Source: Nymphaea colorata
Taxonomy: Eukaryota; Streptophyta; Magnoliopsida; Nymphaeales; Nymphaeaceae
Reading direction: 5' to 3'
DNA length: 64,000 nucleotides
Assembly (NCBI RefSeq): GCF_008831285.2
Contig: NC_045138.2
Span: 21,917,934 to 21,981,933, forward strand
In this document: positions 1 through 11,936 of the stretch, in pieces
Numbering within the stretch: the stretch's first letter is position 1
Layout of the letters: the number at the start of each line of letters is the position of its first letter
Program-made: the position numbers and the translations under genes
The notes under the pieces: model-generated
What the model saw: the letters and a program-made list of their open reading frames with translations, nothing else
Told to the model about the DNA's origin: nothing
The model's database searches: none

Positions 1-888
1 ATATATATTTGAAAAGAACTATAGAGTATCAGTTGACACTCATTGCTAGATTAGATGAAACCATAAATGCCTATCCCATATTCCGTGGGCCCGGTGAGCA
101 GGATCTTACGGTTCAAAGACACCCAACTTTCTTGTGGTATAACAAAGAACATGCTTACCTAAGCATGCTTCTTGTTTTCTTTTTGAAAGTTGAATTAGAT
201 CGTGTGTTCATAACTTCCTTCTTTTCAACAATCTTAACATAATTAGTTCACTTAGATCTCAATGCAGATCTAGACCCCAACAGCAGAGGGAAGAAGGAGA
301 CCCTTCGGCTTCACTTATGTCTCAATGCAGCTCTAGACCCCAAGAACAAGGGGAAGAAACCTCTCACCCACGCGGTGGAATGGCACAGTCTAATGGACAA
401 AGGGAGAGCCTCTTGAGTCTTAAACCGGAAACCTGCCTAACAAGTGACTGAAGCTTCTCCCTTTGGCCGACAAAAGGAAACTGAAAAGAACAGAAAATTG
501 AGAATGAAATGCGGGATTGTATTGTTCGTCTCTAATAATCGGACACGATTGCTTGGAGGACATTAAAAAGTAAACACACATTAAGTATTCTATCTTGGAA
601 TTGTATTCTCCAAAATAAATAGTAAAAGCATCATTATCGTCATAATATCATTGTTCAAAAAATAAATAATCAAAAACGTGAAACAACTATACCTCTAGAT
701 ATGCCACATTATACAACATTCGAGATCCAAAACAACCATGAAACTGAAATGGAAAAATTAGCCTTTGAAGAAGAGGCTACCATGGCTGGATTCTTCTTCA
801 ACAAACCTTCTGCTAGGACATAGGTCGATGCTCACGTTGATCCTATATCCAGGAGCGGTACCTACACTAACAACCACCACTACTAGCC
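1..888. other. Region downstream of the URGT gene, no gene seen
   Basis: No recognisable coding region. On the minus strand this is the 3' flank, and presumably the 3' UTR, of the transporter gene ending at 889. I could not fix a polyadenylation site. A 77-residue open frame at 9-242 resembles nothing I know and is probably chance. The only structure noted is a short direct duplication at about 248-373. Confidence 0.5.
248..373. repeat. Two imperfect 63-bp direct copies
   Basis: TCTCAATGCAG occurs at 257-267 and again at 320-330, each followed by a TCTAGACCCCAA-like stretch and a GGGAAGAA run, giving a period of 63 bp. A similar TCTCAATGCAGCTC string lies on the minus strand within the SINE-like sequence near 31.6 kb, so this may be part of a dispersed family rather than a local duplication. 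Confidence 0.5.
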
Positions 889-3800
889 TCAACCTTTCGT
901 TTCACTGCCAAGCTCAATGTCCTTCACAGGAGTGTTCTCAACTCCATCTTTCAACAGGCTCATGTCCTCTTCTGTAAGGCTTTCTTTGTACTGCGAAGCC
1001 TTTGCATTAGCTTGTTTCTCTTTCTCAACAGCCCAGCTATAGACAACCATGCCAACAATGGCAAGAGCCATTCCTAATATATTTTTCAGTGTCAATTCTG
1101 AGTCAAATAGCAGCCATCCTAGTGTGAGAACACAGACTGTCTTCATATGACCCAAAACCTGGAATGAGACAGCAGAGAAGCGGCCAATGCAGAGATATTG
1201 GCTCACATTGCAGAACACCGCAAGGGAACATGAAAGGAGGATAAAAAGCTGCAAAAATTTTGAGAGGGATCAGGTTGGTTCAATCATTTGCAAACAATAG
1301 ACAAATGCACACAAATGTTACTATATGCCAGAGTGTGTGTGAGAGAGAGAGAGGGAAAGAGAGCAGCTCACCACAGCACCAGTAGATAAGTGGTATCTGA
1401 AAATAAATTGCCCAGAAAGCAAATAATCCACGATAGGGCCAAACAGAAGGAGAGAGACAGCCTGTATGGGAGCCGTCTTGCTTAACAACTCAAAAGATCC
1501 AATCGAGTACTTCTTTTGTAATGAGCCGATGGTCTACAAAATAAAAACCATAGAATAAGACTAAAATGCAATTGAAGTGTTGCATCTTTCTAAAGTTTTA
1601 CAAGGACGGAAAAGAGCACTTAGGACATATCAACTCTCTAATTAACTTAATATGGAAAAGGTTAGCTACAGCGTCCAGGAGTAAACTTTCAATAAGGTAA
1701 GGCAAATAAATGATCATACGCACTTATAGGTTCAAACATTCTGATGCAACTTTTCTAATTCCGCAAGAAATTTTTGCCATTGGCCTTACATTTTACCATG
1801 TTCGATTCCAACAAATTGAATATGGAAGAGGTAGACCCAGTCAGAGATAGACATATTTGCAAAAAGAATACCAGCAGTCCTAGCTTCGTTTATCTGGATC
1901 CAACCCAGATCAATAGATTTGATATAATGTTCCACAAAGAGTGGCATAAGATGACTACGTCAGAGTTAGAAAGGCAGCAAAAATGGTCAATATATTATTA
2001 CATACATCAGTGACAGCAAAAGCAAGCATGGAAAATGTTCAACACATGACAACCAAATGAACAAGCCCTTGGGAATCCTTTAAATTTATGGCAATTTTCT
2101 ACGAAAAGAATCCTAGAGCATGTGATTCTCCACTAAGACATTTAAATTTTCTAGAAGCAACAGCTATCGTATGATTATAAGCCTTGGTTCCATGTCTGCC
2201 AGACACTACAAATTAGTAACACTTCTAGTGGACAAAACAAGGTAAATTCGAAGGACCGCAAACCCATGCACCATGATCCCTAGTTCAACTGCAAACAATA
2301 TAAACAAATTCTCACTACAACAGAAATGTTCTTTTATAAACGGCATGCTAACCTGGCGGCTTTTCGAATTTCAATAGACAAATGAAAACCTTCATTGAAT
2401 ATTTCTCAAAAGCTTATCTTTCCCCAAAGGGGCAAAAATTATAAGAATTGTGAAAAGCTATTGTAGCACATGAAACGTATCCATAACGATTTTAAATTAA
2501 AACTTGAACAGAAATGCAGGACACATTCAAGCACCTTCCTGCCAACTTCAAGAATGTTTTGAGAGCTAAATCAAAAGTAAACTGCTCCATTGGAAAATTT
2601 CATGAAAAGATTCAAAATCACATTCAAATTTTCCAACATCCCTCACATTATAGAATAAAAATCTTATTCTCCAGAGGTGTTCTTGGAGAAAATGGTACCA
2701 AAGGATACTAAAACAGGAGTTGAAAATATATGCAACACATTAAAATTAAAAGGACAGTAAACCAGAAAAGTCGTCATTTAGACTAAGACAAGTAACAGAA
2801 AAGTAGATTAGTTCTAAGTTTTAGGGTGCATTTGTGCATATAAATCCATGGCAAAGGCCAAGACTGCAAATACTATAACTGTAAATACCGACAAAATGCC
2901 CCTTACCCCCAAGTGAGTTGCTTTTGGAGCTTCTGCCATTCCTATTTGACTCAGTAGTAGCTCTCTCCCTTCTTCTGTCTTCCTGTTAGTTTTCTTAAGC
3001 CATATCAGAGTATCTCTAAGATATCCCATTGTTCTCTCTTCCCTCTTACTTTGCCGTGGATTCATTACTTTCTCTTATTATTTGTGCAACTTGCTCTGCG
3101 GAATTTCACCATATATGGAAGACCGACTATCCTATTATAATATTATTTTTAGTCCAATCATTACTTTACTTTCCTAAGTCATTTCATATCCAAAATTTCT
3201 ATCTAGATCATAATATTCACATAGATTTTTCCCTTTTTCTGAACCTCCTCTTAAGTGCACCTTCTATCTAAGCTTTAAAATATCATTCTACATTCTCAAA
3301 TCCTACTTCCGTCTAGTGCCTACATACTCATATCTTCGAGTATTTCTTTCAATTCAATTGAGTCCTAGCCAGTTTACCTTTTACAAACTACCTATTCTTA
3401 TTATCTTCTTATAATGTCTCCAAGAGAGAATGCAAGGGGGAAGAGGACGTGTCACTTAGATTAGGCATCAGACATACCCTTGCTAGCAGTAGGAACAAAA
3501 GGCGATCTACAAGGCAATTTACATTTATACATGACCTGATATAGCTTGAATAATACAAATGCCCTGACATACCCTTCCTAGTAATAGGAACAAAAGGTGA
3601 TCTACAAGGCAATTTACATTTACACCATATAAATGACCCGATCTAACTTGAATAATATAAATCCCTTTGAGTTATAGCACTAACAGAAAGATCTATTCTA
3701 CAGCCTTGACACATATGGATCTAAATATGCAACCAGCTCTTTGACAATACGAGCCAAGTGTGGGGAAGGCAGTAAAACAAGATTCTGCTGATTTAACGTT

Positions 3801-6621
3801 TTTTCAAAATATCACGATTTTCTCCCTTTTTCTGTTTTTTCATTTTTTTATTAATATTGAGATATTTTCAAAAATATCAAGATATTGTCACTATGATTTT
3901 GGTCTACGATTACCATAGGTTACCATGATAGATGCTGAAATAAATTGTTGAAATACCACCTCCTTTTATCGTCTTCAAAACACTATATTGTAGGTTTCAA
4001 CATCTTTACCTACAAAATGTATAAGCACGGTTACAAATATCATTATGGGGTACCTGACAACGAGGTTTTTCTCGGATATCTTTTAGCAAGTTATCTTCTT
4101 AGGAAAATCCAGCAATTTTTAAAAGTAATGAAAAAAATCCTAAAAATCAGGTAAAAATAAAATAAATGAAAAGCTGAGAAGGAGACATAAAAAATAACTA
4201 GGATCAAATGATAAAAAATTTGTTTTAATGATCATAAAAATGACGACAAACAATATAATTCAAGTTTAACATCCAATCCATGATCATGTTAACATTAAAA
4301 ACAAGGAAAACAGAAAAAAAATGGGAAAAACATGAAACAAATGTAATAACAATGCACTAATTTTTTTTTCACGTTCTTTTTCAATAGAATGCATACTTTC
4401 ACCTTTTTCTTGTTTTTCTCATTTTCAACGTTAATATCACTTTTTTTCTTTTCTAAATGCAATATCTGTCACAATGGCATTAATAAAATCATGAGTCCCA
4501 AACAGAGCTGGAGCTGCAGCTACAGTTTGGCTCTGCAGAATTGTGCTTTCAACCACAGCCTGGCCTTATATTTGGTGGTAGCTGAAATAAGTGCTGAGAA
4601 TAAAAGATTCACAAAAATGCCTTTGTGTAATTGCAAAATACAAATGTATCCCAATACGATCTCACGGACAAAATGCTCCTGGTTTAGAAACCATAACATA
4701 TAACAAGCATAGCCTACTGACCACCAACAACATTTTCCTGATATATGTATATGACTCAACAAGATGGAAGCGACTGAGTGAGAACTAGAAGCAGGAACTG
4801 CACAAGAAACCTGCGGTATGGCCTTCCAAAAATACAATAATCTAACAGGAGATAAACAACAGCAAAAACCATAAATATGCCATCAACGTACAGAAACATA
4901 AGGTACAAAGCCAAATTTTATAAAATTAGTAGAGACATACCCAAGGCCATAAGTAAAGGAAACACTAGAAACACAAGCATAAAGAGAAGTTAGCAAGCAA
5001 AGTAGAAATGGAGGATGCTATAAGAAGCTTGTGAGACATCTGATGAGACCATGTAGATTTCAAAGAATTCTTTAGGAAGTGTAATCTGGGCAAAAGAAAT
5101 AACTTCGTACAGATTTGACGAGGTGAAAAATTCGATGCTCTCAGGAAACGCAATTTAGCAAGCAAAGTAGAAATGGAAGATAAAATAAAAAGCTAGTGAG
5201 ACATCTGATGGCACCATGTACAGATTTGTAAGAATTCTTTAGCCTGCAAAGGAAGTAATCTGAAAAAAAAATAACCCCCTTGATTTGACAAGTACCGAGT
5301 GCCAAAGTTCATTGTTCTCTTCTGCAAAATCTTCCAAATAGAGGATGGCAAGGAAACAAGTTTTGCTTTCAACCAGTGGAAAGATAAACAGAACGGAAGG
5401 CAGAACAGAACAGAATCGTCGTTAGGAATGACGACAATTACATCTTATTGTGCGAGAGAGAGAGAGAGAGAGAGAGATGGTTGCGTAGCATTATTTTGGA
5501 ATAGGTAGAAAACACCGTTGACGAATTGACCGACCAAACTACGCGTGATAATGAAACTATTGCATAGAATTGGCCGTCTAAAAAAGAATGCAAGATCGTT
5601 TATATAAGTTACAAGCAAATATCTCTAGGAAACGACGAGACCTCTTCCAGACGACACAAGAAAAAGATTTGAAAGGGAAAAAAAAGAAGCGGAGAGCCCC
5701 ACGGTCAACGAATCAACTTCCCTTGCTCATTTCTCACGACTTTGCAGCATTTTAGACAGAAAACCGATAACGAAGCAAATATAAGAACTCCCGAAAAAGA
5801 AGAGAAAATGAAATGAAATCTAAAGAACCGTTCGCTTTGTCAGCAACACAATCAGGGATGCAGAGAAGAGATCCAAGGCAAAGAACTCACGATTTGCTGC
5901 AGGGAGGTGGACAAGACAGCGACGCAGGCACAGATGAACCCTTTGGCGTTCACCTTGACATCGGTGACAGTGCAAACCCCCACTCCTAACACCACCACCA
6001 AGACGGAAGCCTTGACCTCCTTGGAGTAGCCCTTGTTATGGAGGATCCACTCCATCACGCAAACGACGGGAATCATGCTCAACTTAGAAATCTGCACGAG
6101 GAACCCGAGAGAGAATGAGAACTCAGCAGATCTGATCCAGCAAAAGGGAATTCTTTGTGCTCACGTTCTTCAAGTACAGAAAAGAATGAAATGAACCAGA
6201 TGGTGACCTGGTAGAATCCCACGGAATTGAGCATAAGGCTGAAATTCATGCCGGTGATCGACATGTTCGCGACGATGGAGAACCAAAGGAGCTCCCACAA
6301 GGGGACGTGCTTGGACGTCGAATAGCCGGTGGCGTTGGAGACGAATCCGACCAATGCCGTCACCGCAAAATGGAATCCGGTAAGAGAGGTGGCTGCCCAC
6401 AAACAAAAACTAAGTCTCCCTGGGAAGATCTAAAGAGGGAAGACAGGGAAAAGACGAAGAACATAAAACTGAAGAAAAGAAAGGTTACCAAACGAGAAGG
6501 CGTATCCGCCAGGAGACATCAATTGCTTGTTGGCCATGATGATCCCCACAGAGCTCACCACATTCATGGCCCAGGCTCCCACATCGGAAACCGATGACGT
6601 CCTCTTCTCCACCGTCGCCAT
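889..6621 (-). CDS. URGT: UDP-rhamnose/UDP-galactose transporter, Golgi (NST/TPT family), 5 exons
   Basis: Coding exons on the minus strand are 6621-6489, 6392-6208, 6091-5891, 1533-1372 and 1248-889. All junctions are GT-AG, the phases agree, and the product is 346 aa, normal for the family. The start is the ATG at 6621 ([17 protein letters not shown]). Stretches typical of plant URGT proteins include [10 protein letters not shown] (exon 1), [19 protein letters not shown] and [14 protein letters not shown] (exon 2), [15 protein letters not shown] (exon 3), [20 protein letters not shown] (exon 4) and [20 protein letters not shown] (exon 5). The protein is hydrophobic throughout, as expected for about ten membrane spans, with a charged cytosolic tail ending ELGSETKG. 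Members exchange cytosolic UDP-Rha/UDP-Gal for UMP across the Golgi membrane to feed pectin and other wall polysaccharides. Intron 3 is 4.36 kb; the other introns are about 0.1 kb. Substrate preference among URGT paralogues cannot be read from sequence. Confidence 0.93.
3471..3660. repeat. 95-bp tandem duplication in URGT intron 3
   Basis: Copy 1 starts at 3471 and copy 2 at 3566, both with GACATACCCTT. They share GGAACAAAAGG, GATCTACAAGGCAATTTACA and a CTTGAATAATA stretch, with scattered substitutions and a small indel. The duplication sits in the 4.36-kb third intron and has no coding sense. Confidence 0.8.
4990..5276. repeat. ~166-bp-period direct duplication in URGT intron 3
   Basis: TAGCAAGCAAAGTAGAAATG occurs near 4990 and near 5156. 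Both copies continue through GTGAGACATCTGATG, CCATGTA, AGAATTCTTTAG and GTAATCTG. The copies have diverged by substitutions and small indels. The start of the duplication cannot be placed exactly. Confidence 0.75.
5454..5477. repeat. (GA)n microsatellite in URGT intron 3
   Basis: Uninterrupted GA dinucleotide tract of about 12 units. Confidence 0.9.
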
Positions 6622-6960
6622 GGAAGACAGCAGCCACCACCACCTCCTCCTCCTCCCTGAATTCCAAACACCCACCGACACAAACACGCACCCAGCAAAG
6701 ACTCGATCTAAGAAAGCAAAATTATGGAGTACCCCACTTATGTCTCCATGAAAAAAGGCCCAACAGCAAGCGTAAAGGAGAAGAAGAAACACGAAGGCCG
6801 AGGCGAGGGCTTCCTTCCTTTGCCTCCTCTTCCGTCTTCACCTCGCTAAGCCACAGGGCAAGAGAGAGAGGGGATCTCTCTGGGAACCTCTCTCTCTCTC
6901 CCTTCCTTTTCACTCTCTCTCCCGCTTCCTTGGTTATTTATGAGCGACGTCCTTCAGAAT
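6622..6960 (-). promoter_or_regulatory. Likely 5' leader and promoter of the URGT gene
   Basis: Read on the minus strand, the 300 bp upstream of the transporter ATG are purine-rich (GAGAGAGA runs at about 6840-6925), as in many plant 5' leaders. A weak TATA-like CATAAATA lies at about 6937-6944 on the minus strand, just upstream of the purine block. The transcription start was not determined; this is inference from composition and position only. Confidence 0.3.
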
Positions 6961-9229
6961 TCGCGGCCGATATTGCATAGAAAAAACGCTTTTATGCATT
7001 CGAGAGCCGCTCAACCAAGGAAATTACAGATCCATAGTACACGGTTCTTCCGCTTCAGTTTTTCTTTATTACTCTTGGACAACGAGAGAAGCGGTAGAAA
7101 CAAACGAAGAAACAAAGAGAAGAAGGAGAATGGGGTCGATGGTAGTCGGTAGATCTCGTTCGTTTTCCCCGGAGGGAGAGAAAAAGAAAAGCGGTCAGAG
7201 ATTCGGAAAAAGAAAAAAATTCAAAAGGATAGAGAGAGTTAAGACGGCTGCAACTTCCATGCGTCCCTGGGTCTTGGGGATTTCACCGCAGGGGGGCAGG
7301 TAATTGTTGAGAGGTGCGTGGAAGGAGCCGGCGCCCGTGTGAAGAAAGAAGCGCGTCAATTTTGGGATCGCCCGCCGTCGCCTCTGAAAATGAGAACTGA
7401 GTCAAGCTGTGTTTGGCTCCCCTCCACCGGAAGAAAACTGAGTCAAAGCAGTGTTTGGCTCACCGTCCGCTTGACAGCAACGCCACTCGCAGTTCCTGTT
7501 TCCCAAAATTTTCAGGGCCAAAGACGAGAAGCGATTATAGTGCCTTGAGCAGCAAAAATAAAATTCTATCATTTTAAGAAAATGTGAAAAGGGTGAATCA
7601 TTTGCAAAACTTCTAGTTTGTGTTTGTTCTACTCAAATCTGCTGTGACCTTCTTCATTGGACTTTAAATCTATGATTTTTTACTTTTAAATCTATAGTTT
7701 TTAACATATAGCTTAGATTTAAAATCCATGTTATTGACATCCTCGGTTTGTGTTTAAATACACCTTTTTATGCAGCTTCCAATCTAAATCCGATTCTATC
7801 AAACACAAACTTGTCTTTGTCTTGAATGGTATGTTAAAATGTTGTTTTCCAAACACAGCAAAAAGTCTTTTTGCTTTGAGAATGCTGTTGAAAACTTGGT
7901 CCCGCCAAGTTCTTTACTCAAATCTGTTTTGGGTGTGTCATCTAAACACACAAACAAAATTTTAAAAACAGAGTCAAAACTTCATTTTTACAAGACTTTT
8001 TTTCTATCCAAAAGCTGCTGAAATTTTAGAGTTGTTTTATAAAAAAGGAGTTAGAATGCCATTCTCAAAGGTGCTCTAACTTGTTAGATTTAATTTGATT
8101 ATTTTAAAAGTGCAATTTTATTTCGATTTGGAATTCCTTCTTAAGTTGCTTCCACCATTAGTTGTACTATATAATGACTAATTGGTGACTAATTCATGAA
8201 AAGGTCCAACTTACAAATGACCAATACCAATGAGAGAGAAATGACAATAAATGTATAAATATGACCCACAGAAAAATAATCATGAAAATGATGGAATCTT
8301 ATGTTTAGCTCTACAAAAATGAACTGGCCTGGCCTACCTCTTAATTTATAAGGAATTGAATTGCTCTTTAATAGACGACAAATTTTTTATGGTTTTGAAT
8401 TGCATGTAAGTTGATAACACATTTTGTGTGGTTGAAAAAGTTAAATGACAAGATAATTATAAAAGGAAAGAATTTATTTTTCTTTAGAATGAGCAAAAGG
8501 ATTCTGATCCACTGTCAAGGAATTAGCCCAAGGCCACCTATCCTTGTATTAACAATGGCAGCAGTGCACTCTTCTACTTAAGTACCATACCTATCATTTA
8601 AGAAACAGAAACATGGCACCCATAAAAATAAAACTAGATATATGTCGCTTTACATGCCCTGAATATGACAAATTACATCATGCCTCTTGAGGCAAAAAAA
8701 AAAATCATTAATCTAATAAAAGAAAAAGGGACTACCTAAAGGGAAAAATGAAAATAAAATCCAAAGCTCCATCATTGGTGGCACTTCCATTTAACAAACG
8801 CCCCCTCAAGGACTCTATTCATGTGCTTTTGGCAAATGGAATCCACGATTTCTTCTACAGGGCATAGCTCAGTTAGTCAGGCTAGAGATATGTTAATGAC
8901 ACATCTCTAACTCGATTGTCATGGGTGCTATGTTTTTATAATAAAAATATTTGAAAATATTATACCACTTAACATATTGGTTCTACACCAAACTCAACCC
9001 AGTCGAAAACCCTGAGGCGCAATGGAGGGGCTTTCATTCTCTTGTCCAAACAGTGGGTTGTAATTTTTCAGCTGACCCTCAAAGTTAAAACGATGAGTAT
9101 CTTTCTGATGCAATCGGGCTGGGTTTCCTCTTCCATTGATACTGAGAAAGAATACAAAGAATTGAAAAAAAAGAAGAAGAAATATACAGATCATGCCAGA
9201 ATAATAGGCTTCAGCTAGGCCTCAAAACT
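6961..9229. other. Intergenic region, no gene seen
   Basis: AT-rich spacer between the URGT gene and the split LINE. At 7390-7490 a short GTGTTTGGCTC-containing stretch is duplicated. At 7610-7970 sequences such as TTTGTGTTTG and CAAACACAAAC face each other, which could be a decayed foldback MITE. At about 8865-8945 a CATAGCTCAGTTAGTCAGGC stretch followed by ACTCGATTGTC resembles the A and B boxes of a tRNA-derived SINE, but it does not form a proper tRNA. Nothing here is supported as coding. Confidence 0.45.
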
Positions 9230-9627
9230 TTCTTGCTCGATCAGCAAAGAGATAACATCTGCAGAATGATACTCCTTAACAACATTGAGTAAGATCCTCC
9301 TATCTTTCACTTAGATTCTTGAGATGGAAACTCAGCAAGTAACGGTTTGTGCAAAAGGAAACAGAAACGTTTCCAGAAAAAGCTCCTTTAAGCAATGAAT
9401 CCATAAAGCTAAGCAACCCTCAAAGATTGTCTCGCTACATCACTAAATTGTGTTTATGAACAGAAGTAACAAATGACCTGAAACCATGATCAAATGTGCT
9501 TCCAGATGTCTCTAGGAAGGAGAAAAGAAGGTGTGACTGATCTTCAATGGCCTTGCCACACAGTTTGCAAACAAAAGCAATAGCATATCCCACCGCTGCA
9601 ACCTGGCTTCAGTAGGAAGGTGCTGGC
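9230..9627 (-). pseudogene. LINE (L1-type) 3' fragment with zf-RVT domain
   Basis: On the minus strand, just inside the copia insertion site, a short frame reads FVCKLCGKAIEDQSH, the CxxC...H signature of the zinc-binding domain (zf-RVT) at the C-terminus of plant LINE reverse transcriptases. Frameshifts and stops break the frame. It is collinear with the LINE RT fragment at 15547-16330, the two being separated by the copia element, so both are pieces of one older LINE. The 3' limit is approximate. Confidence 0.6.
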
Positions 9628-10101
9628 TGCAAGATCATTTGGTGGGCCGACATATGTCTACGAGGAATTTCAGACATTATGGCTGTCTTAAGGTAAATAT
9701 CCATTTAAGTGATTGCATTTTTGGGATATTACGTCATTTTAGATTGTATGGGGTAATTTTGAAATGTATAGATACCAGTACGCAATTACGGACTCTTTGA
9801 TGGGTGGAATCTGTAATTGCCCTTAATATAAAAAGGTAGTGGTCCCTGGGGTCGTGCAATTGTTGCCTGAAACGTTGGTTTCTAGGGTTTTCCTCTTCCC
9901 CATCTGAGAGAGACCTCACGTGCGCCGCAAAGACCCTGGAAGATCCTACCGCGATCTACCGTCCAGTTCTTCATATGGATTCAGGTATCCTTTTGCTACA
10001 GTTAAGTTTAAGGTTTTGTTTAATTCAATGATTTAGCATGAGCATAATCCTGTTTTAGGGCATATCATTTTGTGTATACATGGAGGGGAGAAATCCCAAC
10101 A
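9628..10101 (+). repeat. Copia 5' LTR
   Basis: 474 bp, beginning TGCAAGATCATTTGGTGGG and ending GAAATCCCAACA. It aligns end to end with 15069-15541 with scattered substitutions. A TATAAAAA box at about 9827-9834 is the likely Pol II promoter. Confidence 0.95.
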
Positions 10102-10103
10102 AT

Positions 10104-10115
10104 TGGTATCAGAGC
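10104..10115 (+). other. Primer binding site, initiator tRNA-Met type
   Basis: TGGTATCAGAGC lies two bases after the 5' LTR. It complements the 3' end of plant initiator tRNA-Met and is the usual copia primer site. Confidence 0.9.
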
Positions 10116-10199
10116 CCATGTTCATTGTTCAATCCTTGATTTTTTGATTTTTTTTTTTGTGCGTTCTTCCCGTTCGGATGTTCCCCATTTGGTTTTTCG

Positions 10200-11936
10200 G
10201 CTGCATTGGGCGAACAACGGAAGCCGTCAGGCTTCCATTGCAGCCATAAATGGAAAAGGGAAGGGGACGCAAGGATCAGCGGGCGTCGGTCACCATTTGG
10301 CGATGGCGGACCTCCGGCCGTTGGGGGCGTCCCTGCCGGTAGCCATCTACGCCGTTGGGTGGCCTGCGGTGCCATCTATGCCTCTGTTGCAGCCGCAGAA
10401 GAAGGGAAAAGGGGCACGACGGCAGGGAGGGCGAGGGCCGGTCGGTAAGTCACCGAACGGGGCTGTGCGACCCTCCGGCGCCCTCCCATGGTCTCCGGCG
10501 ACCCACCAGTGACTTTCCCGCTGCCGTTTTCCACCTCACACAAAAGGGGAAAGGGGCAGATTTCAATCGGGACGGACGATGCCAAATCAAGCCGGTTTTC
10601 AGTGGGCGACGGCCGGCCGTCCTGGCGGCACCCGCCGGTGGCCACCCACGAAGTTGGGTGGCCTACCGGTGGAAGACCACCACCCGCGACCGCTCGCGCG
10701 GTCGAGCGGGCGGGTCGGACCGGGTCGGGTCTTGACAGACCCGATCCGGATCCATCAGTTTAAAAAAAAAAAACTGGTTCGGACCGGGTCGGGTTCATTA
10801 AGTTTAGAACCGGTTCGGACCTTTTGGGACCGGTTCAGATTTTTTGGGGACCGATTCGTATCTTTTCGAACCGATTCAGACCCTTTTCAGACCGGTTAAG
10901 TTGTTTTCAGACCGATTCAACCTGATTCAGTACCAGTTCGAACCTTTCGGAACCGATTCGGACCATTTTGGGACCGGTTCATTCAGTTTTGGAACCGATC
11001 GGGCCTTCCAGAACCGATTCTGTTGATTTTCAAACCGGTTCAAGGCTTTTCAGACCGGTTTATTCAGTTTTTTAACTGATTTTAGCCACTTTTTATCGGT
11101 CCAGTGGGTTTTGGAACCGATACGGTCTATTTTTTGACCGGTTCGTCCAATTTTTAAACTCGTTCAGTCCTATTTAGGGCTATGTGGGTGTTTTAGTTGT
11201 GGTTTACGAACGATACGAGCCATTTTAAGGCTGATTCAGTGGTTCTTGACCCACTTAAGCGTGATTTTGGTACCAGTTTATAAAATTTTGGACTCTTTTG
11301 GGCCCATATCATTGAATCATTTGGTTTTGGATTCAATGTAAGGCAATTTTGTATATGTCGCATCATTGAATCATTTGGTTTTGGATTTAATGTAGGGCAA
11401 ACTTGTATGTGAGTTTGGTTTATGCATCATGTTTTGCATGTTGTTAATTTGTGGGTGTACTTTAGATGAATGTTTCGATTATGAATTTGATCTTTGGTCA
11501 TGTCTGTCGTTTGAAATGAGTAAGTTTGTACTTTATGTCGCTAAAGTGACCTCTGTTGTATGAATTTGTCTGTTTTGAACATTGGATGATAGTATATTTA
11601 ATCCATGCGAGCAATGATCAACCCAAAGGAGGACTGTTGTTTGGTCAGGTTTAAGTATACAGGGCAATGAATATATGATAATTTTTCAGGTTTCCATGTA
11701 AATACCTAGTCAATCCAAAGATAGGCTCGCTGTTTGACAAGGTTAATTATCTATATTCATTGTTGACCAAGAATACCACTTGCAGTTAATATTTTAATTC
11801 AAAAATTGGATATTAGCATTGCACCGATACCTTGTGATGGGATTTGGGCCATTGTATTTAAATTCATTTATATTTGTTATTTCAACTTTGTACATGTATT
11901 GATTGTGAGCATGTTTGGTATTTTATTCTTTGTACA
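10200..11936 (+). other. Copia untranslated leader, GC-rich then repeat-rich
   Basis: About 1.7 kb between the primer site and gag with no copia protein similarity. The first part (10200-10760) is GC-rich and contains two related stretches around GTTGGGTGGCCT (near 10353 and 10653). Open frames here are arginine/proline/glycine-rich shadows. It is followed by an ACCGGTTC repeat array (10714-11170) and then AT-rich DNA to the gag start. Long leaders are known in copia elements; this composition contrasts sharply with the rest of the element. Confidence 0.6.
10714..11170 (+). repeat. Degenerate ACCGGTTC / ACCGATTC array
   Basis: About 18 units spaced roughly 18-30 bp, each centred on an ACCGGTTC- or ACCGATTC-like core (often the palindrome GAACCGGTTC) followed by a T-rich spacer. 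Units are not identical and no unit length is fixed. It lies wholly within the copia leader. Confidence 0.75.

Noticed and set aside
8865-8945. Possible tRNA gene
   Set aside because: A-box-like and B-box-like strings are present, but no acceptor stem or proper cloverleaf could be drawn; a SINE remnant is more likely.
10072-10899. Several overlapping open frames of 80-146 residues in the GC-rich copia leader
   Set aside because: Both strands and several frames are open because of high GC content; Arg/Pro/Gly-rich, no domain, inside an LTR element leader.
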